Counted from the stretch's first letter, positions 22,597 to 31,387 are shown. The stretch: 64,000 nucleotides of DNA from Microtetraspora glauca (GCA_001570385.1 BBYL01000006.1:62001-126000); one strand, 5' to 3'. Numbers and translations: made by a program. Notes: a model not told the origin generated them from the sequence alone.

Positions 22597-24422
22597 GCGA
22601 GGGAGTAGCGGGAGACACGTGGCGCGGGGTCGCCGCCGAGGACAAGGACCAGCTCTCCGACACGGTGTCGCTCCTGCTGCGCACCCGGTCACGCCGGTTG
22701 CTCGGCGACCTGCTCCGCCCGCACAGGCGGCAGATGGCGCTGCTGTTCGCGATCATCGTGCTGTCCAGCGGCGCCGGGCTCGCCATCCCCTATCTCGTCG
22801 CGGCCGGCATCGACGACGGCATACCGCCGATGCTGCGCGACGACGGAAGCGGCACGCTGCTCGTCATCGTCGTGGCGGTCGTCACGGCCGCGCTGATCCA
22901 GGCGCTCACCCGGCAGGCGTTCCTGCGACTGTCCGGCCGGATCGGGCAGGACATCCTCCTCGAACTCCGCCGCCGCGTCTTCGACCACTTCCAGAAGCTG
23001 TCCCTGTCGTTCCACGAGAAGTACACCTCGGGCCGGGTCATCTCCCGGCTCACCTCCGACATCGAGGCGATCGCCGAGCTGCTCGCGTCCGGCCTCGACG
23101 GGCTGGTCACGGCGGTGCTGACCCTCGTGGGCACCGCGGTCATGCTGCTCGTGCTCGACGCGCACCTCGCGGTGGTGGCGTTGCTGCCGCTGCCGCTGCT
23201 GCTGTTGTTCACCCGCTGGTTCCGGCGCGAGTCCGGCATCACCTACCGCCGGACCAGGGAGGCCGTCGCCCTGGTCATCGTCCACTTCGTCGAGTCCATG
23301 ACCGGCATCCGGGCGGTCCAGGCGTTCCGCAGGGAGCCGCGCAACCAGGAGATCTTCGAGCGGCTCAACGATGACTACCGCGACGCCAACATGCGGGCCG
23401 CACGCATCGTCGCCATCTTCATGCCCGGCATCAAGCTGATCGGTAACGTGACCGTGGCGGCCGTCCTGCTGTACGGCGGGTGGCTCGCGCTGCACGACGC
23501 CGTCACCGTCGGGGTGCTGGCCGCCTTCCTGCTGTACCTGCGCCAGTTCTACGAGCCCATGCAGGAGATCAGCCAGTTCTACAACACCCTGCAGTCCGCG
23601 GGAGCGGCCCTGGAGAAGCTGTCCGGCGTGCTGGAGGAGGAGCCCGCCGTCGCGGAGCCCCGCCGTCCCGCCGCGCTGCCGTACGCCAGGGGGTCGGTAC
23701 GGTTCGACGGCGTCGAGTTCTCCTACACGGGCGGCGCTCCGGTCATCCCCGCGCTGGACCTGGAGATCCCGGCCGGGCAGACCGTGGCGGTCGTCGGCAC
23801 CACCGGCGCGGGCAAGACCACGCTGGCCAAGCTGATCTCCCGGTTCTACGACCCGGTGGCCGGACGTGTCCTGCTCGACGGGGTGGACCTCCGCGACCTC
23901 GACGAGGCCGTGCTGCGCCGTTCGGTGGTCATGGTCACCCAGGAGAACTTCCTGTTCACCGGCACGGTCGCCGACAACATCAGGTTCGGCCGTCCCGAGG
24001 CCGGTGACGAGGACGTGGTCGCCGCCGCGCGGGCGATCGGGGCCCACGACTTCATCGCCGCGCTGCCGGACGGTTACGACACAGAAGTGGGCAAGCGCGG
24101 TGGCCGGATGTCGGCCGGGCAGCGCCAGCTCGTCGCGTTCGCCCGGGCCTTCCTCGCCGATCCTGCCGTCCTCATCCTGGACGAGGCGACCTCCAGCCTG
24201 GACGTGCCCAGCGAGCGACTCGTCCAGCGGGCGCTGCGCACCATCCTCGCCGACCGGACCGCCGTGATCATCGCGCACCGGCTGTCCACCGTCGAGATCG
24301 CGGACAGGGTCCTGGTCATGGAGAGCGGCCGCGTCGTCGAGGACGGCTCGCCGGAGCGGCTCATCGGCGGATCCGGCCGCTTCGCCCGCCTGCACCGCGC
24401 GTGGGTGGACAGCCTCGCCTGA
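22593..24422 (+). CDS. ABC exporter half-transporter B (catalytic ATP site)
   Basis: A 609-residue partner of the previous gene with the same layout: six helices, then a nucleotide-binding domain. Walker A is GTTGAGKTT, the Q-loop has its Gln (VTQENFLF), Walker B has the catalytic Glu (LILDEATSSLD) and the switch His is in IIAHRLST. The signature is MSAGQRQ instead of LSGGQ. Together the two proteins give one full ATP site (Walker motifs of B, signature of A) and one impaired site, as in heterodimeric multidrug-type exporters. The GTG start at 22593 overlaps the previous stop by 4 bases. A multidrug or lipid-like substrate is possible but not shown. Confidence 0.92.
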   Translation: MSEGVAGDTWRGVAAEDKDQLSDTVSLLLRTRSRRLLGDLLRPHRRQMALLFAIIVLSSGAGLAIPYLVAAGIDDGIPPMLRDDGSGTLLVIVVAVVTAALIQALTRQAFLRLSGRIGQDILLELRRRVFDHFQKLSLSFHEKYTSGRVISRLTSDIEAIAELLASGLDGLVTAVLTLVGTAVMLLVLDAHLAVVALLPLPLLLLFTRWFRRESGITYRRTREAVALVIVHFVESMTGIRAVQAFRREPRNQEIFERLNDDYRDANMRAARIVAIFMPGIKLIGNVTVAAVLLYGGWLALHDAVTVGVLAAFLLYLRQFYEPMQEISQFYNTLQSAGAALEKLSGVLEEEPAVAEPRRPAALPYARGSVRFDGVEFSYTGGAPVIPALDLEIPAGQTVAVVGTTGAGKTTLAKLISRFYDPVAGRVLLDGVDLRDLDEAVLRRSVVMVTQENFLFTGTVADNIRFGRPEAGDEDVVAAARAIGAHDFIAALPDGYDTEVGKRGGRMSAGQRQLVAFARAFLADPAVLILDEATSSLDVPSERLVQRALRTILADRTAVIIAHRLSTVEIADRVLVMESGRVVEDGSPERLIGGSGRFARLHRAWVDSLA

Positions 24423-24769
24423 TGCGGCCCCGACTACCGACCACCCGCCCCTTCGTGCAGCGCACCCGGCCTCTGGGCCTGCGAGTGGACGTTTCCAACG
24501 TGGCCGAGGGCGGCTCTGGCGATCGAGCATGGTGTCGGGATCTGCTCTGCCGACTCCGACTCCGACTCCGCCCGGTTCCCGGGCTCATCTGGCACAATCC
24601 GCTCATTGCAGCCAGGTCCTCCGTCTGAACCGGCAGTGAGGCGTGAGACCGTCCGCTGAGGCCCGACTCGAGCAGCCGTAGGAGGGTGTCGGCGTGTGCC
24701 GCAGTCGCAACACGCCCTCGATCGTGCCGAGCGGAACCGACGGTTTCGGCTCGACGCAACTGATGAAAG
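24423..24769. other. Non-coding region between ABC exporter and tRNA
   Basis: About 350 bases with no supportable gene. Visible items are three head-to-tail GACTCC units (about 24551-24568) and a short hairpin GCCCGG-TTC-CCGGGC at 24570-24584 that might end the ABC transcript. Nothing else stands out. Confidence 0.5.
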
Positions 24770-24844
24770 TGCCCCGGGTGGGACTCGAACCCACACTGTA
24801 CGGGTTTTGAATCCGCTCCCTCATGCCAATTGGGGTACCGGGGC
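24770..24844 (-). tRNA. tRNA-like gene with CAA (Leu) anticodon but short variable region
   Basis: On the minus strand the 7-bp acceptor stem (GCCCCGG with CCGGGGC) is perfect. The T-arm GTGGG-TTCGAGT-CCCAC is perfect, and the D-loop has the conserved GG. The anticodon loop is TTCAAAA, giving anticodon CAA (24807-24809), read as leucine. The 3' CCA is not encoded. Bacterial tRNA-Leu is normally class II with a long variable arm, but only five bases (ACAGT) lie between the anticodon stem and the T-stem. The anticodon stem has an A-C mismatch at its loop end, and the D-stem pairs only three of four positions. It is therefore a real but unusual tRNA, or a tRNA-like RNA. Confidence 0.8.
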
Positions 24845-24950
24845 TTCAATTCGGACACTATACGACGCGTCCGAACCCGTCGCTCCGGAGCTTAGTGGAT
24901 GAGTGATCACCACACGACCCCAGGCGTGGTCCTACTGTAGTGGACATCGG

Positions 24951-24956
24951 TAACCT
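24951..24956 (+). promoter_or_regulatory. -10 element for pdtaR
   Basis: TAACCT ends seven bases before the GTG at 24964, which lacks a ribosome binding site. A leaderless transcript is predicted. An alternative -10, TACTGT at 24933-24938, would fit the upstream GTG at 24940 or a short leader. Confidence 0.45.
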
Positions 24957-24963
24957 CTTGTGC

Positions 24964-25560
24964 GTGACTACGCAGCGGCGAGTGGTGATCGCGGAAGACG
25001 AGGCCCTGATCCGCCTCGACCTCAAGGAGATGCTCGAAGAGGACGGCTACGCCGTCGTCGGGGAGGCCGGTGACGGGGAGACAGCGGTCAAGAAGGCCAT
25101 GGAGCTGCGCCCCGACCTGGTGATCCTCGACGTGAAGATGCCCGTGCTCGACGGGATCTCGGCCGCCGAGAGGATCGTCTCCGAGCGGATCGCGCCCTGC
25201 CTCATCCTCACCGCGTTCTCGCAACGCGACCTGGTCGAGCGGGCCAGGGACGCGGGCGCCATGGCGTACCTGGTGAAGCCGTTCACCAAGGGGGACCTCG
25301 TCCCGGCCATCGAGATGGCCGTCAGCCGTCACGAGGAGATCGCGGCCCTGGAGAAGGAGGTCTCCGGACTCTCCGAGCGGCTGGAGACCCGCAAGCTCGT
25401 CGAGCGGGCGAAGGGCCTGCTCATGGCGCAGCACGGGTGGACCGAGCCGCAGGCGTTCCGCTCGATCCAGAAGGCGTCGATGGACCGTCGCATGAGCATG
25501 CGGCAGGTGGCCCAGATCGTGGTGAACGAGGGGCAGGCGGACGCTCAGCCGGAAGCGTGA
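24964..25560 (+). CDS. pdtaR: ANTAR-domain response regulator (PdtaR type)
   Basis: A 198-residue regulator with a receiver domain (acidic pocket E11/D12, phospho-acceptor D56 in VILDVKMP, K105 in AYLVKPF), then a short coiled coil and a C-terminal ANTAR RNA-binding domain (ETRKLVERAKGLLMAQHG...AFRSIQKASMDRR). ANTAR proteins bind paired hexaloop RNA hairpins and prevent termination or affect translation. It closely resembles mycobacterial PdtaR, whose kinase is PdtaS; no such kinase is in the window. GTG 24964 gives the usual N-terminus, MTTQRRVVIAEDEAL; GTG 24940 would add eight residues. An odd tRNA lies about 120 bases upstream on the other strand. Confidence 0.93.
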   Translation: MTTQRRVVIAEDEALIRLDLKEMLEEDGYAVVGEAGDGETAVKKAMELRPDLVILDVKMPVLDGISAAERIVSERIAPCLILTAFSQRDLVERARDAGAMAYLVKPFTKGDLVPAIEMAVSRHEEIAALEKEVSGLSERLETRKLVERAKGLLMAQHGWTEPQAFRSIQKASMDRRMSMRQVAQIVVNEGQADAQPEA

Positions 25561-25787
25561 ACATACCGGAGAGTAACCGACCGGATCGTCTGAGCGCGGG
25601 ACGAGGCCGCTGGTAAAAGGCATGTTCGGCGCTGATGTTGAGGAGTTATTACGACTCCGCAACCAGATGCGGACGGTTCTGATGCATTCCTGTTCGCGGG
25701 GCCCTTGAGCTATGTACGTTTCCAACATTCGATCGGGACGGTTCGGCGGAGCTGACGAATCCCGGGCCTGGATGAAGGAGACACTTC

Positions 25788-26972
25788 ATGATCCGCATTG
25801 CCTCACTCGGGCGCGTGCTGGCCATCGCGGCTGCTGCCAGCCTTGCCTTGACGGCCTGTGGCGGTGGCACGGAGTCGGACGGCGGTGGCGACAGCGCCGC
25901 TCCGACCACGCTCAAGATCGGCTTCATGGGCGACCTGTCCGGTGAGAACTCGGGCATCGTCATCCCGCCGAGGAACGGCGCGCAGCTCGCTGTGGAGCAG
26001 TACAACGCCAAGAACCCCAAGGTCAAGGTGGAGATGATCCCCTATGACAGCCGGGCTGACGCGACCGTCGCCGTGGGTCTGGCCCAGCAGGCGATCAAGA
26101 AGGACAAGGTCGTGGCCATGGTCGGCCCGGCGTTCTCCGGGGAGTCCAAGCAGGTCGGCCCGGTGCTCGAGGAGGCCAAGATCCCGAGCATCTCCGCCTC
26201 GGCGACGAACGTCGACCTCGCGAACCAGGGCTGGAAGTTCTGGCACCGCGTCGTCCCGAACGACGGCGTCCAGGGCCCGGCCATCGCCGACTTCATCGTC
26301 GGCGCGGCGGCGGCCAAGAACGTCGTCGTGGTCGACGACAAGTCCGAGTACGGCAAGGGCCTCGGCGACGCGGTCCGCGGCCAGCTCAAGACCAAGGGCG
26401 CCACGGTCAGCGACGACGCGCTCGACCCGAACGCCACCGACTACTCCTCGACGGTCACCAAGATCTCGGCGACCAAGCCGGACGCCATCTTCTTCGGTGG
26501 CTACTACGCCGCGGCCGGCAAGCTGCTCAAGCAGCTCCGGGACAAGGGTGTCACGGCGAAGTTCTTCTCCGCCGACGGCTCCCTTGACAAGGGCCTCATC
26601 GAGGGCGCCGGTGCCGCGCAGGCCGAGGGCGCGCTCATCGGCTGCCCGTGCCGCATCTCCACCGCGACGGAGACCGACGAGAACGTCAAGAAGTTCGCGG
26701 CGGACTACAAGACGAAGTTCGGCGCCGACCCGCTGATCTACGCCACCGAGGGCTACGACGCCATGACGGCGTTCCTCAAGGCGATCGAGTCGGGTGCCAC
26801 CACCGCTGAGGCGATCAACGACGCGGTCGGCAAGTCCGACTTCGACGGGGTCTCCAAGCACGTCAAGTTCGACCCGAACGGCGAGCCCTCGGCGAAGTCC
26901 ATCTACATGTACGAGGTCAAGGGCGGCGAGATCGGCCTGCTGGGCGACACCACGACGGCCAAGCTCAGCTAA
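25788..26972 (+). CDS. livK: Branched-chain amino acid type ABC transporter substrate-binding lipoprotein
   Basis: A 394-residue periplasmic-binding-protein type I. The signal peptide ends in the lipobox LTAC, so Cys24 should be lipidated and tether the protein to the outer face of the membrane. After a Gly/Ser linker the mature domain begins with TLKIGFMGDLSGENS and includes MVGPAFSGESKQVGPVLEE, typical of Leu/Ile/Val-binding proteins. GAAGGAGA precedes the ATG. It is first in a five-gene import operon. The true ligand may be another amino acid or an amide, since this family is broad. Confidence 0.92.
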   Translation: MIRIASLGRVLAIAAAASLALTACGGGTESDGGGDSAAPTTLKIGFMGDLSGENSGIVIPPRNGAQLAVEQYNAKNPKVKVEMIPYDSRADATVAVGLAQQAIKKDKVVAMVGPAFSGESKQVGPVLEEAKIPSISASATNVDLANQGWKFWHRVVPNDGVQGPAIADFIVGAAAAKNVVVVDDKSEYGKGLGDAVRGQLKTKGATVSDDALDPNATDYSSTVTKISATKPDAIFFGGYYAAAGKLLKQLRDKGVTAKFFSADGSLDKGLIEGAGAAQAEGALIGCPCRISTATETDENVKKFAADYKTKFGADPLIYATEGYDAMTAFLKAIESGATTAEAINDAVGKSDFDGVSKHVKFDPNGEPSAKSIYMYEVKGGEIGLLGDTTTAKLS

Positions 26973-27005
26973 CCGTCGTCGACGGTCACCGACCAGGTAA
27001 TGAGG

Positions 27006-27033
27006 GGGCGGGGACGCCACAGCGACCCCGCCC
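27006..27033 (+). terminator. Hairpin between binding-protein gene and permeases
   Basis: GGGCGGGG (27006-27013) pairs with CCCCGCCC (27026-27033) around a 12-base loop, followed by TCTGTGTTAT. It lies in the 102-base gap after livK. Partial termination or 3'-end stabilisation here would give more binding protein than permease, as is common in such operons. Confidence 0.6.
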
Positions 27034-27074
27034 TCTGTGTTATCGCGTGAAGGCTCCCCTGAAAGCGAAACCTC

Positions 27075-28043
27075 GTGTTCGATAATCTCCTCGGTTCCTT
27101 CTGGCCGTACACCATCGACGGCCTGGTCCTCGGCGCGATCTACGGCCTCGTCGCCCTCGGCTACACGATGGTCTACGGCGTGCTGCGGCTCATCAACTTC
27201 GCCCACTCCGAAATCTTCATGATCGGCACCATGGCGTCGGCGTTCGTCGTGATGTCGATGGGCCTGACCCACCCGCTGACCGGCTTCGCCCTCGTCGGCG
27301 GCCTGCTCCTGATGATCCTGGTGGGCGGTTTCGCCTCGGCGGGCTCGGCCATGCTGCTGGAGCGCATCGCCTACCGCCCGCTGCGCAAGCGGGGAGCCTC
27401 CCGCCTCGCCGCCCTCATCTCCGCCATCGGCGCCTCGCTCTTCCTGCAGGAGCTCTTCGCGCTGGTGATCATCCCGCACGCCTTCAACCGTCCGGAGCAG
27501 GGCCGCAACCAGATGGGTGTGGCTCGCATCATGGACAAGGACGTGCTGTTCTCCATCGGCGGCGCGGACGTCCGGGTCGACCAGCTCCTGATCTTCGTGG
27601 CGGCCATCGGCATGATGGTGCTGCTCGACCAGGTGGTCAACCGTACGAAGATCGGCCGCGGGATCCGCGCGACCTCGCAGGACCCGCAGACCGCGATGCT
27701 GATGGGCGTGGACATCGACAAGATCGTGCGGGTGACCTTCCTGATCGGCGGTCTGATGGCCGGCGTCGCGGGCGCGCTGTTCGTGCTCCAGTTCGAGGTC
27801 ACCAAGTTCTCCATCGGCTTCCTCCTGGGCATCAAGGCGTTCACGGCCGCGGTGCTCGGAGGCATCGGCAACCTGCGCGGTGCGCTGCTCGGCGGTCTGT
27901 TCCTCGGCCTGATCGAGAACTACGGCGCAGCGGTCTTCGGGTCGGGATGGAAGGACGTCATCGCGTTCTCGGTCCTGGTCCTCGTCCTGATGTTCCGGCC
28001 CACCGGCATTCTCGGTGAATCTCTCCAGCAGGCGCGCGCATGA
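27075..28043 (+). CDS. livH: Branched-chain amino acid type ABC permease LivH
   Basis: A 322-residue integral membrane permease with about eight helices. It opens with LGAIYGLVALGYTMVYGVLRLINFAHSE, the LivH hallmark, and has GIRATSQDPQTAMLMGVD facing the ATPase and a later GGIGNLRGALLGG segment. It forms the membrane channel with LivM. The GTG start at 27075 has only weak upstream pairing to the ribosome. Its ATGA overlap with livM suggests coupled translation. Confidence 0.94.
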   Translation: MFDNLLGSFWPYTIDGLVLGAIYGLVALGYTMVYGVLRLINFAHSEIFMIGTMASAFVVMSMGLTHPLTGFALVGGLLLMILVGGFASAGSAMLLERIAYRPLRKRGASRLAALISAIGASLFLQELFALVIIPHAFNRPEQGRNQMGVARIMDKDVLFSIGGADVRVDQLLIFVAAIGMMVLLDQVVNRTKIGRGIRATSQDPQTAMLMGVDIDKIVRVTFLIGGLMAGVAGALFVLQFEVTKFSIGFLLGIKAFTAAVLGGIGNLRGALLGGLFLGLIENYGAAVFGSGWKDVIAFSVLVLVLMFRPTGILGESLQQARA

Positions 28044-29188
28044 GCTCGAACTCCATGATCACAAATGGCAGGAACGCCTTCGGGGCGTTCGTGGACGGCG
28101 TGCGCGGCCGGTGGGCGACGGCCCCCGGCTGGCAGCGCTGGACCATCTACATCCTCCTGATCGTCGGGGCGCTGCTGCTGCCGTCGGAGTCGATCGGCGG
28201 CTTCATGTCGCCGTACAACGACTGGGCGAGCATCCTCTTCTTCCCGATCGGCACCTACATCGTCCTGGCCATCGGGCTCAACGTCGTGGTCGGCCAGGCC
28301 GGCCTGCTCGACCTCGGGTACGTCGCGTTCTTCGCCATCGGCGGTTACCTGATGGCCATCCTCGGCACCAGGATGGGGCTGAACTTCTGGGAGATCCTCG
28401 TCGTGGGGGTCCTCCTGTCGGCCGCCTCCGGTGTGGTCCTCGGCGCGCCGACGCTGCGGCTGCGGGGCGACTATCTCGCGATCGTCACGCTCGGCTTCGG
28501 TGAGATCGTCCGCCAGACGGCGGAGAACACCGACGCCATCGGAGGTCCCCGCGGCATCGCCGGCATCCCGCATCCGCCGGACATCGACGGGATCGAGCTG
28601 TTCGGCGTGCAGATCTTCCACTACGGCGTGCTGGACCCGCGGCCGTACTACTACCTGCTGGTCGCCCTCGCCGTGCTGATCATCGTCTTCGTGAAGCGGT
28701 GGGAGCGCAGCCGGGTCGGCCGCGCCTGGGCCGCCATCCGCGAGGACGAGGACGCCGCCGAGGTCATGGGCGTGCCGACGTTCAAGTTCAAGCTCCTGGC
28801 CTTCGCGATCGGCGCGGCGATCGGTGGCGCGATGGGAGTCGTCTGGGCGGCCAAGACGATCTCGATCAACCCGAACGACTTCCTGTTCATGTTGTCGGCC
28901 ACCATCGTCGCGGCGGTGGTCCTGGGCGGTTCGGGCAACGTCCCCGGCGTCATACTCGGCGCGTTCCTCGTCGCCTGGCTGCCGGAGCGGTTCCGCGGCC
29001 TGTCGGACTACCGGATCCTGGTGTTCGGCGCCGCCCTCGTCGTGTTGATGATCTTCCGTCCGGAGGGCCTGCTGCCGTCGCGGCGCCGAAAAGCCGAACT
29101 GGCGGAGGGCACCGGAGGCATGGGCGCGCTGGGCGCCGAGGTCCCCGGTCCGGAGGACCAGCCCGCGGGTGAGGGAGTGGCCAAGTGA
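28040..29188 (+). CDS. livM: Branched-chain amino acid type ABC permease LivM
   Basis: A 382-residue membrane protein. An N-terminal cytoplasmic stretch of about 30 residues is followed by eight or so helices. It contains LAIGLNVVVGQAGLLDLGYVAFFAIGGY and GRAWAAIREDEDAAEVMGV, the usual LivM motifs, and ends in a charged tail that overlaps livG by 4 bases. It pairs with LivH. The start ATG at 28040 lies within the livH stop region. Nothing unusual is seen. Confidence 0.94.
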   Translation: MSSNSMITNGRNAFGAFVDGVRGRWATAPGWQRWTIYILLIVGALLLPSESIGGFMSPYNDWASILFFPIGTYIVLAIGLNVVVGQAGLLDLGYVAFFAIGGYLMAILGTRMGLNFWEILVVGVLLSAASGVVLGAPTLRLRGDYLAIVTLGFGEIVRQTAENTDAIGGPRGIAGIPHPPDIDGIELFGVQIFHYGVLDPRPYYYLLVALAVLIIVFVKRWERSRVGRAWAAIREDEDAAEVMGVPTFKFKLLAFAIGAAIGGAMGVVWAAKTISINPNDFLFMLSATIVAAVVLGGSGNVPGVILGAFLVAWLPERFRGLSDYRILVFGAALVVLMIFRPEGLLPSRRRKAELAEGTGGMGALGAEVPGPEDQPAGEGVAK

Positions 29189-29967
29189 GTGATCCCCGTG
29201 CGCTTCTCCAGCTGGAGAAGGTGACGATGCAGTTCGGCGGTGTCACCGCGCTGCGCGAGGTGGAACTGACGATCAACGAAGGCGAGATCTTCGCGCTGAT
29301 CGGGCCGAACGGCGCGGGGAAGACCACGGTCTTCAACGTCGTCACCGGCGTGTATCAGCCGACGGGCGGCGACGTCGTCTTCGACGGCGACCGGATCGAC
29401 GGCATGAAGCGGTTCAAGGTCACCAAGCGCGGGATCGCCAGGACCTTCCAGAACATCCGCCTCTTCCACAACATGTCGGCATTGGAGAACGTCATGGTGG
29501 GGGCCGACGCCCACCACCGTACGGGCCTGTTCAGCGCGGCCCTGGGCCTGCCGTGGCATCGGCACGAGGAGCGGGACGGCAAGGCCCTCGCGCTGGAACT
29601 GCTGGAGTTCGTGGGCATCCGCCACCGTGCCGAGGAGACCGCGAAGAACCTGCCCTACGGCGACCAGCGGCGGCTGGAGATCGCCCGCGCGCTCGCGACC
29701 AAGCCCAAGCTGCTGCTCCTCGACGAGCCGGCGGCCGGCATGAACCCCGCGGAGAAGGAGGACCTCCAGGGGCTCATCCGCAGGATCCGCGACGCCGGCC
29801 GCACCGTCCTGCTGATCGAGCACGACATGGCCCTCGTCATGGGCATCAGCGACCGCATCGGGGTGCTGGACTTCGGGCAGAAGATCGCCGAGGGGCTCCC
29901 GACCGAGGTGCAGAACGATCCGAGGGTCATCGAGGCGTACTTGGGAGCTCCCGCAGATGCTTCTTGA
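29185..29967 (+). CDS. livG: Branched-chain amino acid type ABC ATPase LivG
   Basis: A 260-residue ATP-binding subunit. Walker A is GPNGAGKTT (from about residue 40), the Q-loop ARTFQNIRLF is typical of LivG, the signature is LPYGDQRRLEIARAL and Walker B is LLLLDEPAAGMNP. It powers uptake with LivF at the cytoplasmic face of LivHM. The GTG start overlaps the livM stop, and its 3' end overlaps livF by 11 bases. All catalytic residues are present. Confidence 0.95.
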   Translation: MSDPRALLQLEKVTMQFGGVTALREVELTINEGEIFALIGPNGAGKTTVFNVVTGVYQPTGGDVVFDGDRIDGMKRFKVTKRGIARTFQNIRLFHNMSALENVMVGADAHHRTGLFSAALGLPWHRHEERDGKALALELLEFVGIRHRAEETAKNLPYGDQRRLEIARALATKPKLLLLDEPAAGMNPAEKEDLQGLIRRIRDAGRTVLLIEHDMALVMGISDRIGVLDFGQKIAEGLPTEVQNDPRVIEAYLGAPADAS

Positions 29968-30673
29968 GATTAAGGACATCCACGTCCACTACGGCAAGAT
30001 CGAGGCTCTCAAGGGCGTCTCGCTCGAAGTCGACGAGGGGGAGATCGTCACCCTCATCGGCGCGAACGGCGCGGGGAAGACCACCACGCTCAAGACGATC
30101 TCGGGGTTGCGCCCGCTGTCCTCGGGCAGCGTCGTCTTCGACGGCAGGGACATCAGCGCCCTGCCGGGGCACAAGCGGGTGCTCGTCGGCATCGGCCAGT
30201 CGCCCGAGGGCCGTGGCGTCTTCCCCGGCATGACGGTGACCGAGAACCTGCTCATGGGCGCGTACGCCCGCAAGGGGGACTTCTCCAAGGATCTGGAGGA
30301 GGTCTTCGAGCTGTTCCCGCGCCTGGCCGAGCGCAAGACCCAGGCCGGCGGCACGATGTCGGGCGGCGAGCAGCAGATGGTGGCCATCGGCCGGGCGCTG
30401 ATGAGCAAGCCCAAGGTGCTGCTGCTCGACGAGCCGTCGATGGGACTGGCCCCCATGCTGGTGGCCCAGATCTTCTCGATCATCAAGGAGATCAACAACC
30501 GCGGCACCACCGTCCTGCTCGTCGAGCAGAACGCCCAGCAGGCGCTCCAGCTCGCCGACCGGGCGTACGTCCTGGAGACCGGCAAGGTGGTCAAGTCCGC
30601 ACCGGCGGCCGACCTGCTCGACGACCCGCAGGTCCGCGAGGCGTACCTGGGCGGATCACTGGGCCAGCACTGA
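29957..30673 (+). CDS. livF: Branched-chain amino acid type ABC ATPase LivF
   Basis: A 238-residue ATPase, the last gene of the import operon. Walker A is GANGAGKTT, the signature MSGGEQQMVAIGRAL and Walker B VLLLDEPSMGLAP. The LivF-type Q-loop is GIGQSPEGRGVFPGMTV. It forms a heterodimer with LivG. The start at 29957 lies inside livG, and GGGAGC just upstream in livG may serve as its ribosome site. A strong hairpin follows the operon. Confidence 0.95.
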   Translation: MLLEIKDIHVHYGKIEALKGVSLEVDEGEIVTLIGANGAGKTTTLKTISGLRPLSSGSVVFDGRDISALPGHKRVLVGIGQSPEGRGVFPGMTVTENLLMGAYARKGDFSKDLEEVFELFPRLAERKTQAGGTMSGGEQQMVAIGRALMSKPKVLLLDEPSMGLAPMLVAQIFSIIKEINNRGTTVLLVEQNAQQALQLADRAYVLETGKVVKSAPAADLLDDPQVREAYLGGSLGQH

Positions 30674-30786
30674 GCCGCCCCACAGGGGCCGCTCCATGGG
30701 GGCCTCTGCAGGAGGCCGCTCATGGAAGGCCCGCTCATACGACCGCTCCTGAGCCGCACTGAGCGGGTCGCGGAGCGACGGACGAG

Positions 30787-30817
30787 GGTCCGGCGGGGGT
30801 GCGTCCCCCGCCGGGCC
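30787..30817. terminator. Strong hairpin between convergent livF and lipoprotein genes
   Basis: A 13-bp stem (30787-30799 with 30805-30817, one G-T pair) and a 5-base loop TGCGT lie between the convergent genes. TGTTCTCTTC follows on the plus strand. It probably stops transcription from both sides. Confidence 0.8.
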
Positions 30818-30838
30818 CTGTTCTCTTCGAAGGGCGCG

Positions 30839-31387
30839 TCAGCGCACCGGTACGTCCACGCCCTTGGACGGGCCGGTGGCCCCGAGCGGCGGATCCGCGA
30901 CGAAGCGGACCTTGACGATCCTGGCGTCCTTCGGCACGTCGAACCAGAGGTCGAACTCCATCCGCACGAAGCTGCCGACCGGGAGCTCGTCGGGCTGGCG
31001 CTTCATCGCCTGCGAGAAGTTGTCGACGTGGAAGGTGCGCCCGTCCGAGGCGACGAGCAGCTGCTGCTTCGCGTCGAACTTCTGGTTGGTCCGGTCGGTG
31101 CTCTCGATCAGCACGCGTACCCGGACGAACTGCCCCTTGGCGTTCCATTCCGCGTGGCTGCCGAACGTGCTCGGCATGCCGTCCCGGTAGCCGATCACGC
31201 GGAACCGCATCTGGCCGTCGATCACGGGAGGGGCCGTGATCACGGTTTCGTCGGGGCGGGCCGTCTGCGCGGGTAACGGGTAGGTGGGGGCGGCCGCCGG
31301 TTTCGCCGGCGTGTCCGAGCACCCGGACAGGAGTGCGATGACCACAGCGGTGACCATCAGGCATCCGACCCGGCCGAACCATGGCAT
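30839..31387 (-). CDS. Lipoprotein with DUF4352-like domain
   Basis: About 182 residues. The signal sequence VTAVVIALLSGC gives a good lipobox (LSGC), so Cys23 should be lipidated on the outer face of the membrane. After a Pro/Ala/Thr linker the domain has an immunoglobulin-like beta pattern resembling DUF4352: FRVIGYRDGMPS, GQFVRVRVLIESTDRTNQKFD, LLVASDGRTF and GSFVRMEFDLWFDVPKDA. ATG at 31387 is chosen because it puts the signal at the N-terminus; an in-frame ATG at 31423 is possible. Such proteins are common near cell-surface functions, but a specific role is not known. Confidence 0.75.
   Translation of the reverse strand: MPWFGRVGCLMVTAVVIALLSGCSDTPAKPAAAPTYPLPAQTARPDETVITAPPVIDGQMRFRVIGYRDGMPSTFGSHAEWNAKGQFVRVRVLIESTDRTNQKFDAKQQLLVASDGRTFHVDNFSQAMKRQPDELPVGSFVRMEFDLWFDVPKDARIVKVRFVADPPLGATGPSKGVDVPVR

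Noticed and set aside
24434..24858. Several minus-strand open frames across the tRNA region
   Set aside because: They translate through the tRNA and adjoining non-coding DNA, have no domain and conflict with the tRNA fold.
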